Below the pieces are notes generated by a model. It was not told where the DNA came from. It saw only the letters and a list, made by a program, of their open reading frames with translations, and searched no databases. 15,951 bases of DNA from Paracoccaceae bacterium (GTDB lineage: Bacteria; Pseudomonadota; Alphaproteobacteria; Rhodobacterales; Rhodobacteraceae). The stretch covers positions 2,237 through 18,187 of the forward strand of contig JAHELH010000018.1 in assembly GCA_024644285.1 (NCBI GenBank), written 5' to 3'. The position numbers were made by a program, and so were the translations under genes. Below are positions 7,053 to 15,471 of this stretch, one piece after another. How positions within the stretch are numbered: the first letter of the stretch is position 1; each line of letters starts with the position of its first letter.

Positions 7053-9122
7053 TCAGCCGCGCCCCTCGCGCAGCCACGCGCCGACCATCAGCAGCGACGC
7101 CAGCGCCAGGAAGGCCCAGGCCGAGACCAGCGGGACGATCGTCACGTCGGCCGTGACATAGGCGCCGCGCGGGGTGATCCCCAGCCAGCCGCGGCCCGAA
7201 GCCGGCCGGCCTTCGCGCACCGGCCGCAGATCCGGCAGCCCGGCCTCGATCCGGGCGATCCCGCCGCGCGCGGCCTCGACCGCCGGTTCCAGCAGATCGG
7301 CGCTGGCGATGGTCTGCTCGAACTCGCGCGGCGCGGCCGGGCCCAGCGCGATCACCGCCTCCTCCTCGCCCTGCTGCAGACGGTAGAGCCCGATCTCCGG
7401 CCCCTCGAACACCGTCTCGAACCGCCCCGGCGACACCTCCTCCATCGGCACGGCGACCATCGCGCCGTCCGGGCCGGTGATCTCGACCTCGCCGACCGCC
7501 TCGCCAAGGGTGCGCCGCGTGATCGTCATGGTCTGGCCCTCGGCGGTGACGCTCAGCGCCTCCTCTTCCAGTTCCGGCTCCTTCATCATCCAGTGCGCCA
7601 GGCGCCGCAGCAGTTCCAGCTGCGGCCCGCCGCCCTCGAAGCCGCGGCTCCAGAGCCAGGCGTGATCCGACGCCATCAGCGCCACGCGTCCCTCGCCCAC
7701 GCGGTCCAGCACCAGAAGCGGGCGGTCCTCGATGCCGCTCATCACCGTCGTGCCAGAGGTTTCCACCATGTCGATCAGCCGGAACCAGCGCCCCCATTCC
7801 GGCGCGCCGTCCTCGCCCGGCGGCGCGAACTCCTCCAGCCCCTCGGTCACGGGATGCCGCGCGCCCAGCTCCGTGAGCGCCGGCCGATAGCCCTCCTCGA
7901 TGACCCGGCTGGTGGGCTCGGCCGGCAGCACCCCGGCCAGCGGCGAGCGGTAAAGCGACGAGGCCTGCGCGAAATCCGGGCCCGCGGCCACCAGCACCGC
8001 GCCGCCCTTCTCGACATATTGCCGCACATTATCGAGGTAGAGCGACGGCAGGATGCCACGCCGCTTGTAGCGGTCAAAGACGATCAGGTCGAACTCATCG
8101 ATCTTGTCGATGAACAGCTCGCGCGTCGGAAAGGCGATCAGCGACAGCTCGTTCACCGGCACGCCGTCCTGCTTCTCGGGCGGGCGCAGGATCGTGAAAT
8201 GCACCAGGTCGACCGAACTGTCCGATTTCAGCAGGTTGCGCCAGGTCCGCTCGCCCGGATGCGGCTCGCCCGAGACCAAGAGCACCCGCAGCCGGTCGCG
8301 CACGCCGTTGATCTGCACCACGGCCGAGTTGTTGCGGTCGGTCAGCTCGCCCTCGGCCTCCGGCACCACGAACTGGATCACGTTCATCCCGCCATGCGGC
8401 AGCGTCACCGGCAGTTCCAGGTCCTGGCCCACCGGCACCCGAAAGCTCTCGGGCGCGCCACCGTCGACGGCGATCTGCAGTTCGGCGGAGCCGCCGAGAC
8501 CCGCCGGCACCGCGCCCTGGTCCTCGATCCTCAGCGTCAGCGTCACCGGCTCGCCCAGGATCGCGAAGGCCGGCGCGTTGGTGACCAGAAGCCGCCGGTC
8601 CCAGTCGCTCTCCAGCCCCGTCAGAAGCGTGTGCAACGGCGCCGGCATCTCCGGCGCCCGGGCCGCATCGTGCACTTGCCCGTCGGTCAGCAGGATCGCC
8701 CCGGCGATGCGCGCCCGCGGCTCCTCCGCCATCGCCTCGGCCAGGGCGCCCATCAGCAGTGTGCCCTGGTCGCCCTCGCCGTCGCTCAAGCCCACGACGC
8801 GCAGCTCGGTATTGCCCAGCGCCGCGACCTCGGCCTCGACCCGCGCCACCGCCGCCGCCACCTGGTCCGGCCGTCCTGCGATCCGCTGGCTGGCGCTTTC
8901 ATCGACGACCAGCAGCACGATGTCGGACAGCGGCGCGCGGTCCTCCTGCTGCAGCGACGGGTTGAACAGCGCCACCAGCAGCACCATCGCCGCCAGCCCG
9001 CGCAGCCACCAGCCGGGCAGCCCGCGCCACACGGCAATGCCCAGAAACAGCACCGCCACCGCCAGCACCGCCCAGGCGATCGGCCAGTCCAGCAGGGGAT
9101 CGAAGACCACCGACCCGGTCAC
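7053..9122 (-). CDS. Membrane protein with VWA-like and glutamine-amidotransferase-like domains (moxR operon)
   Basis: This 689-residue protein has two N-terminal membrane helices (about 12-32 and 40-53) and one C-terminal helix (about 660-682), so the large middle part should lie on one side of the membrane, probably the periplasm. After helix 2, DIVLLVVDESASQ (D74, S76, S78) fits the DxSxS MIDAS motif of von Willebrand A domains, with LLTDG at 144-148 as the later strand. An immunoglobulin-like stretch follows (about 180-275), then a class-I amidotransferase-like fold (about 290-480, starting RLRVLLVSGEPHPGERTWRNLL) without an obvious catalytic Cys-His-Glu set. I chose GTG 9122 because AAGGAG (9131-9136) precedes it and it begins the first helix; the frame to 9257 reads through a repeat element. 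Last of four genes with MoxR, DUF58 and DUF4159 proteins, it is probably part of the same envelope-associated complex. The exact function is unknown. Confidence 0.85.
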   Translation of the reverse strand: MTGSVVFDPLLDWPIAWAVLAVAVLFLGIAVWRGLPGWWLRGLAAMVLLVALFNPSLQQEDRAPLSDIVLLVVDESASQRIAGRPDQVAAAVARVEAEVAALGNTELRVVGLSDGEGDQGTLLMGALAEAMAEEPRARIAGAILLTDGQVHDAARAPEMPAPLHTLLTGLESDWDRRLLVTNAPAFAILGEPVTLTLRIEDQGAVPAGLGGSAELQIAVDGGAPESFRVPVGQDLELPVTLPHGGMNVIQFVVPEAEGELTDRNNSAVVQINGVRDRLRVLLVSGEPHPGERTWRNLLKSDSSVDLVHFTILRPPEKQDGVPVNELSLIAFPTRELFIDKIDEFDLIVFDRYKRRGILPSLYLDNVRQYVEKGGAVLVAAGPDFAQASSLYRSPLAGVLPAEPTSRVIEEGYRPALTELGARHPVTEGLEEFAPPGEDGAPEWGRWFRLIDMVETSGTTVMSGIEDRPLLVLDRVGEGRVALMASDHAWLWSRGFEGGGPQLELLRRLAHWMMKEPELEEEALSVTAEGQTMTITRRTLGEAVGEVEITGPDGAMVAVPMEEVSPGRFETVFEGPEIGLYRLQQGEEEAVIALGPAAPREFEQTIASADLLEPAVEAARGGIARIEAGLPDLRPVREGRPASGRGWLGITPRGAYVTADVTIVPLVSAWAFLALASLLMVGAWLREGRG

Positions 9123-9130
9123 CCGGCATA

Positions 9131-9208
9131 CTCCTTCTTCTCTTTGCAAATATCCCGGGGGGTCTGGGGGGCCGGCCCCCCAGACGGTCGGATTGGCCGA
9201 AGGCCAAT
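9131..9208. repeat. Composite palindromic element between the DUF4159 gene and the last operon gene
   Basis: This 100-base junction holds a perfect 24-bp palindrome at 9162-9185 (each half GTCTGGGGGGCC or its complement) and a second hairpin, ATTGGCC-GAA-GGCCAAT, at 9192-9208. The AAATATCCCGGGGGGTC block at 9148-9164 resembles AAATACCTCCGGGGGGTC near 15352-15369. I recall intergenic blocks of this kind as common in Rhodobacterales genomes, but I cannot check that here. On the minus strand the element ends in the AAGGAG that starts translation of the 689-residue protein. No U-tract follows, so RNA stabilisation or processing is as likely as termination. Confidence 0.75.
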
Positions 9209-9222
9209 TCGAAACCGCCCGC

Positions 9223-11988
9223 TCATTGCCCCAGCCTGTCCAGCAGCGCCGGCACATGCACCTGGTCGCTTTTGTAATTCCCGGTCAGCACGTGCATCAT
9301 CAGGTTCACCCCGAACCGCATCGCCATCTCGCGCTGCCGCTCGCCGGCAAAGCCGCGTCCCACCGGGAACATCCGCCGGCCCTGCGCATCCGTCGCCCAG
9401 GCCGCGGCCCAGTCGTTGCCGCCGATCACCACCGGCGTGACGTTGTCGTTGAGGTTGCGGAACGGCATGCCCTCGATCTGCTCGGCATCCGCCGGTGCCG
9501 CCTCGACCCAGACGTCGCGGCTCATGTGCCGCCCGGGGTAATCCTGCAGCAGGTAGAAGGTCCGCGTCAGCACGTGATCGGACGGGATCGGTTCCAGCGG
9601 CGGGATGTCCAAGGGACGCGCCAGCTGCTGCAGCTTGCGGCCGTTCGGGCTCGCCGCGCCGAACCGCGCGATATCGGCGTCGCGGGTGTCGAACAGGATC
9701 ATGCCGCCGCCGCGCAGGTAGCGGTTCAGCTTGGCATAGGCCTCGACGGACGGCAGCGGCTGGTCCGGTGTCACCGGCCAGTAGAGGAAGGGGTAAAAGG
9801 CCAGCTCATCGGTCTCCAGGTTGACCGAGATCGGCTCTGCCGGTTCGATCGAGGTGCGCCGCCACAGCGTGTCGCTGAGCCCCACCAGCCCGGCCCGCGC
9901 CACCCGGTCCAGCTCGGCGTCGCCGGTTATGACATGGGCCAGCACCACCTCCGAGGTCGCCAGGATCGCCCGGGCATCATCCTGCACCTGCGCCTGCGCC
10001 TGCGGCGCCAGCAGCAGAACCGCGGCCAAAAGGCCGGCCGCGGCGGACCGTGCGCCCTTCAGCCGCCCCGCCAGCCACAGCGAGGCCAGGATGTCCAGCA
10101 TCAGCAGGACCAGCGCGCCGGCCAGAAGCCAGCCCTTCAGCGCGGTCTCGGCCACCACCGCAAAGCCTTCCACCGCGATCCGCGCCGGCCAGGATGTCGC
10201 CTGCAGCTCGGTCTCCGGTCCGGCCACGTTGACCGCGATGCGGCGGTCCTCGCCGGCATAAAGCCCCGGCGGCATGTCGGGCGACGGTTCGGCCGTGGCC
10301 AGCAATTCTCCGGCCACGCCCGGCAGGGTGCCCGCGTCGCGCACCTGGCCGAACGCGTCCAGCACCTCCTCCGGCGCCCAGGTCGTCCCCGCCAGATCCT
10401 CCTCGCTGGGCTGCGACGGCCGGGTCGAGACCGCCAGCCGCTCCAGCATCTGCACGAACAGCCCCGACAGGGGCAGCGTCGACCATTCGGCATTGGCGGT
10501 GACGTGAAACAGCACCACCTGCCCCTGGCCGATCCGCTTTCGGGTGACCAGCGGCGTGCCGTCGGCCAGCGAGGCGATGACGCGCTCGGAAAGCTGCGGG
10601 TCGGGCTGCGCCATCACCTGCGACGACACCAGCACGTCGCCCGGGATCTCCAGCCCGTAGAACGGCGAGGTCTCCGCGAAGGGCCGCAGCGCCTTCGGCT
10701 CGCCCCAGCTCATCGCGCCGCCGACGGTGCGCCCGCCCGCGCGCAGCCGCACCGGCATCAGCGCGTCCTCCTCGGAACGGCTGACATCCGAGCCCGCCAG
10801 TCGCGGCCCGGCAAAGCGCAACAGCAGCCCGCCGGCCTCGATCCAGTCCAGCAGCGGCGCCTGTTCGCCCGCGGCAAGCGTCGCCACGTCGGCCAGGATC
10901 AGCACGTCCGGAGAGGCCAGCAGGATATCGGCCAGATCGCCCTCGATCAGGTCGGCGGTCGGCTCCAGCGCCTGGTGCAGGTAGTGCAGCGGCGACAACA
11001 GCTGCAATCCCTCGCGGTCGTCGCGCCCCGCGATCAGCGCCACCTCGCGGCGCTTCAGCGCGTCGTCGGTCAGGCTGACCGCGCCGGCAGAGCGCACGCC
11101 CGCGATCTCGAAGCGCTGCACCCGGTTGCGCAGTTCGGGCGGCAGCGACAGCGTGACGCCCGCCTCCGCGGCCCCGGCCTCGAAGGCCAGATCGGCCGCC
11201 GCCAGCTCGCGCTCGATCCCCGCCGGGTCCAGCCCGCGCGCGATCACCCGCAATTCGGCCGCCTCGCCGGCGCGGCTGCGCACCGCGGTCAGCGCGATGT
11301 CGCCGCCGTCGAAGGCGGCGGGCCGCAGCGCGTAAACCGGGCGCGGGTTCTCGAACACCGTCACCCGCCCGCGCGCCTCCAGCGCCGCCAGCAGGTCCGC
11401 GCGGCTGTCCCGCGCCAGCCCGTCCGACAGCCAGAAGGTCTCGAAGGCAGCGTCCCGCAACACCTCCGCCCAGTCCGAAATCGCCGCGTCGTCCGGCGCC
11501 CAGGGCGCCGGCTGCAGGCTTGCCAGGCGTGCCCGCCAGGCATCCGCGGCCTGGAACGGCAGCCCGTCGGGCGGCAGGTCGGTCAGCCGCACCACGGCCG
11601 CGGTCCGCCCGTCGCGCGCCGCCTCGGCCAGCGCCGCGTCGACCCGGTCCAGCCGCCGCTGCCAGTCGCGCGCATCCGCCCAGGTGCCGTCCATCAGGAT
11701 CAAGAGCGGCCCGGTGCCCGCCGCCTCGCCCCTGGGGTTCAGCACCGGCCCGGCGAAGCCCAGGATGATCAGCGCCACCGCCAGGGTGCGCAGCAGCAGA
11801 AGCCACCAGGGCGTCTTGTCGGTCTGGGTCTCGTCATCGGTCAGCCCCAGAAGCAGCGCCACGCCGGGAAACCGCCGCCGGATCGGCGCCGGCGGCACGG
11901 CGCGCAGCAGAATCCACAGGATCGGCAGCGCCGCCAGCGCCAGCAACAGCCAGGGCGCGGTAAATCCGATGGGTCCGATCGCGAACAT
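9223..11988 (-). CDS. BatA-like N-terminus fused to DUF4159 domain, membrane protein
   Basis: This is a 921-residue membrane protein. The N-terminus (1-85) is the aerotolerance-regulator BatA-type region, with helices at about 10-30 and 62-82 and the intervening RRRFPGVALLLGL and KTPWWLLLLRTLAVALIILGFAGPVL segments. A degenerate VWA-like region follows (LLILMDGTWADARDW near 95-109, in which DxSxS is lost). Two hydrophobic stretches near 619-642 and 649-665 come next, the latter ending APQAQAQ like a signal-peptide cleavage site. The C-terminal DUF4159 domain (about 690-895) includes the ELAFYPFLYWPVTPDQ and RGGGMILFDTRD segments, probably exported. ATG 11988 is supported by GGAGG eight bases upstream and by the family-like MFAIGPIGFTAPWLLLAL start; it overlaps the DUF58 stop by one base (TGATG). 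It acts with the MoxR and DUF58 proteins; the biochemical role of DUF4159 is not known. Confidence 0.92.
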   Translation of the reverse strand: MFAIGPIGFTAPWLLLALAALPILWILLRAVPPAPIRRRFPGVALLLGLTDDETQTDKTPWWLLLLRTLAVALIILGFAGPVLNPRGEAAGTGPLLILMDGTWADARDWQRRLDRVDAALAEAARDGRTAAVVRLTDLPPDGLPFQAADAWRARLASLQPAPWAPDDAAISDWAEVLRDAAFETFWLSDGLARDSRADLLAALEARGRVTVFENPRPVYALRPAAFDGGDIALTAVRSRAGEAAELRVIARGLDPAGIERELAAADLAFEAGAAEAGVTLSLPPELRNRVQRFEIAGVRSAGAVSLTDDALKRREVALIAGRDDREGLQLLSPLHYLHQALEPTADLIEGDLADILLASPDVLILADVATLAAGEQAPLLDWIEAGGLLLRFAGPRLAGSDVSRSEEDALMPVRLRAGGRTVGGAMSWGEPKALRPFAETSPFYGLEIPGDVLVSSQVMAQPDPQLSERVIASLADGTPLVTRKRIGQGQVVLFHVTANAEWSTLPLSGLFVQMLERLAVSTRPSQPSEEDLAGTTWAPEEVLDAFGQVRDAGTLPGVAGELLATAEPSPDMPPGLYAGEDRRIAVNVAGPETELQATSWPARIAVEGFAVVAETALKGWLLAGALVLLMLDILASLWLAGRLKGARSAAAGLLAAVLLLAPQAQAQVQDDARAILATSEVVLAHVITGDAELDRVARAGLVGLSDTLWRRTSIEPAEPISVNLETDELAFYPFLYWPVTPDQPLPSVEAYAKLNRYLRGGGMILFDTRDADIARFGAASPNGRKLQQLARPLDIPPLEPIPSDHVLTRTFYLLQDYPGRHMSRDVWVEAAPADAEQIEGMPFRNLNDNVTPVVIGGNDWAAAWATDAQGRRMFPVGRGFAGERQREMAMRFGVNLMMHVLTGNYKSDQVHVPALLDRLGQ

Positions 11989-12866
11989 CAGCGCCGCCTC
12001 CGTTCCAGCGCGCCGTAAAGCCACAGCAGCGCCGATTGCGCGCTGTCGCCGGTATGGTGGCAAGCATACTGCCAACCGGCAGAACGCGCCAGATCGGCCA
12101 GCGCCGCCTTGCGCGCGGCCAGACGGTCCAGGTAGCGGTCGCGCAGATCGCCCGCCTTCAGCGTCTCGTGGCTCAGCGTCTTGCCGACGCTCTCGAAGAT
12201 CGTGCGGCCGTCGAAGGGAAACGCCTCTTCCTGCGGGTCGAGCACCTGGTAGAGCACCCCGCGCACGCCGCGATCCACCGCCTTTCCCACCTGCGCCTGC
12301 AGCGGCGCCAGGTCGCCCATGAAATCCGACACCATCAACGCCCGACTATGCGGCGGGATGACCCGCATCTCGGGTACGCCGTAATCCAACCCCGGCGTGT
12401 CGTCGGCAAAGCTCTGGGCGATGCGCAGAAGCTGCAGCTGGCTCGACCGCGGCGGCGTGCCCAGCGCGGCCAGCGCCACCCGCTCGCCGCCGTGGACCAA
12501 CAGCACCGACATCGCCAGCGCCAAAAGCCGCGCACGGTCGGCCTTGGTCGGCAGGTTGGCGTCGCTGGCAAAGTTCATCGACTGCGCGGTGTCGACCCAG
12601 ATCAGCACAGATTGCGCCGCCTGCCACTCCTTTTCCTGCACGAAATGCGCATCCGACCGGGCCGAGCGGCGCCAGTCGATGGCGCGCGCCTCGTCGCCGT
12701 TGCGGCTGGGGCGGTACTGCCAGAACTCGTCGCCCATCCCCGCCCGCCGGCGCCCGTGCGCGCCCAGGAGCACCGCCTGCGCCAGGTGCTCGGCCTCGGC
12801 CAGCAGGGGCGGCAGCGGCGCGGCCAGATCCTCGGCGCGGCGGCGGAACTCGGCGTGGGTGGTCAA
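11988..12866 (-). CDS. DUF58 domain protein (VWA-like, MoxR partner)
   Basis: This is a 292-residue soluble DUF58 protein. The family signature is clear: GRRRAGMGDEFWQYRPSRNGDEARAIDWRRSARSD at about 38-72, followed by VLIWVDTAQSMNF (about 88-99), a VWA-like first strand with a modified MIDAS motif. Proteins of this family are usually encoded next to MoxR ATPases and are thought to be their substrates or partners. No ATG occurs before the signature, so a non-ATG start is required. I prefer TTG 12866 (Met-Thr-Thr-His-Ala-Glu-Phe) because the start and the following RAEDLAAPLPPLLAEAEHLA resemble the usual family N-terminus. TTG 12893 is the alternative; it lies inside a palindrome, and neither has a good ribosome binding site. 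The 3' end overlaps the DUF4159 gene by one base. Confidence 0.9.
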   Translation of the reverse strand: MTTHAEFRRRAEDLAAPLPPLLAEAEHLAQAVLLGAHGRRRAGMGDEFWQYRPSRNGDEARAIDWRRSARSDAHFVQEKEWQAAQSVLIWVDTAQSMNFASDANLPTKADRARLLALAMSVLLVHGGERVALAALGTPPRSSQLQLLRIAQSFADDTPGLDYGVPEMRVIPPHSRALMVSDFMGDLAPLQAQVGKAVDRGVRGVLYQVLDPQEEAFPFDGRTIFESVGKTLSHETLKAGDLRDRYLDRLAARKAALADLARSAGWQYACHHTGDSAQSALLWLYGALERRRR

Positions 12867-12891
12867 GCGCGCGCCCCGATCCCGGCGCGGC

Positions 12892-12955
12892 AAGGCGTTT
12901 CGAAACGCCTTCGCGCGCGGGCCGCGGCCCGCGCCAAGCCGCTTGCAAGCGGCTT
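12892..12955. repeat. Three consecutive perfect 20-bp palindromes between moxR and the DUF58 gene
   Basis: Three perfect palindromes follow one another: AAGGCGTTTCGAAACGCCTT (12892-12911), GCGCGGGCCGCGGCCCGCGC (12915-12934) and AAGCCGCTTGCAAGCGGCTT (12936-12955), separated by three and one bases. They differ in sequence but are equal in length, and they fill almost all of the gap between the moxR stop (12961) and the DUF58 start. As RNA each could form a stem, and no U-tract follows. They resemble REP-type intergenic elements rather than a terminator. Confidence 0.85.
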
Positions 12956-12960
12956 CCGCC

Positions 12961-13968
<1,008 letters not shown>

Positions 13969-14042
13969 GACATTGCTCCTGCGGGTGTTATATTTCGCCT
14001 CAGTATCGATAACTATCGCGCCGAGGACAAACAGCAAACGTC
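13969..14042. promoter_or_regulatory. Divergent promoter region between moxR and the DUF1285 gene
   Basis: The 74-base gap between two divergent starts must hold both promoters. A TATAAC sequence on the minus strand, in the TTATATTTCG block near 13987-13996, is a possible moxR -10 box. The 8-bp palindrome TATCGATA and a nearby AACTATCG lie in the middle. No clear -35 elements are seen, so the placement of promoters is uncertain. Confidence 0.35.
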
Positions 14043-14639
14043 ATGCCGGGACAAAACATCGTGACACCGTCGGCGGAAAGCCTCGCAACCTCGGCCCGCG
14101 CCGCCGCCAAGGCCCGCGGGCCGGCACCGGTGCATCTGTGGGATCCGCCGTTCTGCGGCGACCTCGACATGCGCATCGCCCGCGACGGCACCTGGTTCTA
14201 CCTCGGCACGCCGATCGGCCGGCCGGAACTGGTGCGGCTGTTCTCGACGATCCTGAAACGCGAGGGCGACAAGTACTTTCTCGTCACGCCGGTCGAGAAG
14301 GTCGGCATCACCGTCGACGACGCCCCCTTCGTCGCCGTGGATTTCGAGCGCGGCGGCGCAGGTGAGGCGCAGGTCCTGACCTTCGAGACCAATGTCGGCG
14401 AAAAGGTCGCGGCCGGCCCGGACAACCCGATTCGCGTCACCCGCGACCCGCAGACCGGCGAGCCGTCTCCTTATGTCCTCGTGCGCTCCAACCTCGAGGC
14501 GCTGATCGACCGCAAGAGCTTCTACCGCCTGGTCGAGATCGGCGACCGGCGCGAGGTCGACGGCGAGACCTGGTTCGGCCTCTGGTCCGGCGGCGAGTTC
14601 TTCCCGATCATCCCCGCAAAGGAGCTGCCCGATGGCTGA
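14043..14639 (+). CDS. DUF1285 family protein
   Basis: This 198-residue protein matches the DUF1285 family, whose biochemical function is unknown. The hallmark stretch is LWDPPFCGDLDMRIARDGTWFYLGTPIGRPELVRLFSTILKREGDKYFLVTPVEKVGI at about 32-90, and length fits. It has no signal peptide or membrane helix, so it should be cytoplasmic. No clear Shine-Dalgarno precedes the ATG (the closest GAGGA is about 15 bases upstream), so it may be poorly translated or leaderless. It is divergent from moxR, and its last eight bases overlap the SDR gene, so the two are coupled. A link to the MoxR operon is suggested only by the shared promoter region. Confidence 0.9.
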   Translation: MPGQNIVTPSAESLATSARAAAKARGPAPVHLWDPPFCGDLDMRIARDGTWFYLGTPIGRPELVRLFSTILKREGDKYFLVTPVEKVGITVDDAPFVAVDFERGGAGEAQVLTFETNVGEKVAAGPDNPIRVTRDPQTGEPSPYVLVRSNLEALIDRKSFYRLVEIGDRREVDGETWFGLWSGGEFFPIIPAKELPDG

Positions 14640-15318
14640 CCTCGCGCTCATCGTCGGCGTCGGCGACGGCCTTTCCGCCTCGCTCGCCCGCAACCTCGCC
14701 ACCGACCACGACCTGGTGCTGACCGCCCGCAACACCGACAAGCTCGAACACCTCGCCCGCGACACCAACGCCCGCACCGCCGCGATGGACGCCAGCGATC
14801 CCCAGGCGATGGCCGAGCTGTTCGGCGACATCGAGGGCCGCCTGGCCGTGGCGGTGTACAACCCCTCCTACCGCGTGAAGGGTCCGGTCGCCGAGATGGA
14901 CCCGGCCGAGGTGCGCAAGGCGCTCGACATCACCGCCTACGGCGCGTTCCTGATGGGCCGGCTGGCCGCCCGCCGCATGCTGGACCAGGACGAACGCGAC
15001 GGCCGCCGCGGCACCATCCTGTTCACCGGCGCCTCCGCGGGCGTGAAGGGCTTCGCGCAATCGGCCAGCTTCGCCATGGGCAAGTTCGCCCAGCGCGGCC
15101 TGGCGCAGAGCATGGCGCGCGAGTTGCATCCCCGGGGCATCCACGTGGCCTGGATCAACATCGACGGAGGCATTCTGCTGCCCAGCCGCACCGAATCCAC
15201 CCCGGACAGCATGCTGCACCCCGATGCCATTGCCGCCGAATACCGCAACCTGATCGCGCAGCACCGCTCGACCTGGGCCAACGAGCTGTCGCTCAGGCCC
15301 TGGGTGGAAGCTTTCTAG
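14632..15318 (+). CDS. SDR-family protein with Phe in place of the catalytic Tyr
   Basis: This 228-residue protein has the Rossmann fold of short-chain dehydrogenases. A cofactor-binding GVGDGL (9-14) resembles GxxxGxG with changes. TAR (31-33) after the second strand suggests NADP preference. NPSY (77-80) takes the place of NNAG. S135 in FTGAS matches the catalytic Ser, and the usual YxxxK is FAMGK (F147, K151). The rest of the SDR order is intact, with the conserved SMARELHPRGIHVAWINIDGG (160-180) and a C-terminal LRPWVEAF. I recall related proteins with the same Phe, so the change is probably a subfamily trait rather than decay. Its activity, if any, is unknown. The start overlaps the DUF1285 stop by eight bases. 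Confidence 0.9.
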   Translation: MADLALIVGVGDGLSASLARNLATDHDLVLTARNTDKLEHLARDTNARTAAMDASDPQAMAELFGDIEGRLAVAVYNPSYRVKGPVAEMDPAEVRKALDITAYGAFLMGRLAARRMLDQDERDGRRGTILFTGASAGVKGFAQSASFAMGKFAQRGLAQSMARELHPRGIHVAWINIDGGILLPSRTESTPDSMLHPDAIAAEYRNLIAQHRSTWANELSLRPWVEAF

Positions 15319-15328
15319 CCAGGCGTCG

Positions 15329-15408
15329 GAACCACTGCATCCTTGGTTCGAAAATACCTCCGGGGGGTCGCCATTGGATGCGCCATTGGTCCGAGCGACA
15401 ATGGCGAC
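15329..15408. repeat. Structured intergenic element after the SDR gene
   Basis: The 230-base gap after the SDR gene starts with a weak hairpin (GAACCA 15329-15334 with TGGTTC 15344-15349). A block resembling the element at 9148-9164 follows (AAATACCTCCGGGGGGTC, about 15352-15369). Then GTCGCCATTG (15367-15376) pairs perfectly with CAATGGCGAC (15399-15408). A second copy of the left arm, CGCCATTG (15381-15388), can pair with the same right arm. No coding frame is seen here. It could be a degenerate copy of a dispersed repeat or a transcription end region. Confidence 0.45.
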
Positions 15409-15471
15409 GGGCCGGCCGCCAGCCGGTCGGACTGGCAAAGCCGATCCGAAAGCTCCGGAGATTTCTCCACC

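Noticed and set aside
8104..12018. Plus-strand open frame of 1304 codons
   Set aside because: It is antisense to two well-supported minus-strand genes, is extremely rich in Arg, His, Gln, Pro and Ser with no domain, and no ribosome binding site fits. Long antisense frames are expected in GC-rich DNA.
12892..12955. Intrinsic terminator after moxR
   Set aside because: The palindromes would form stems, but no U-tract follows any of them on the minus strand and the operon genes continue in the same direction, so simple termination is not supported.
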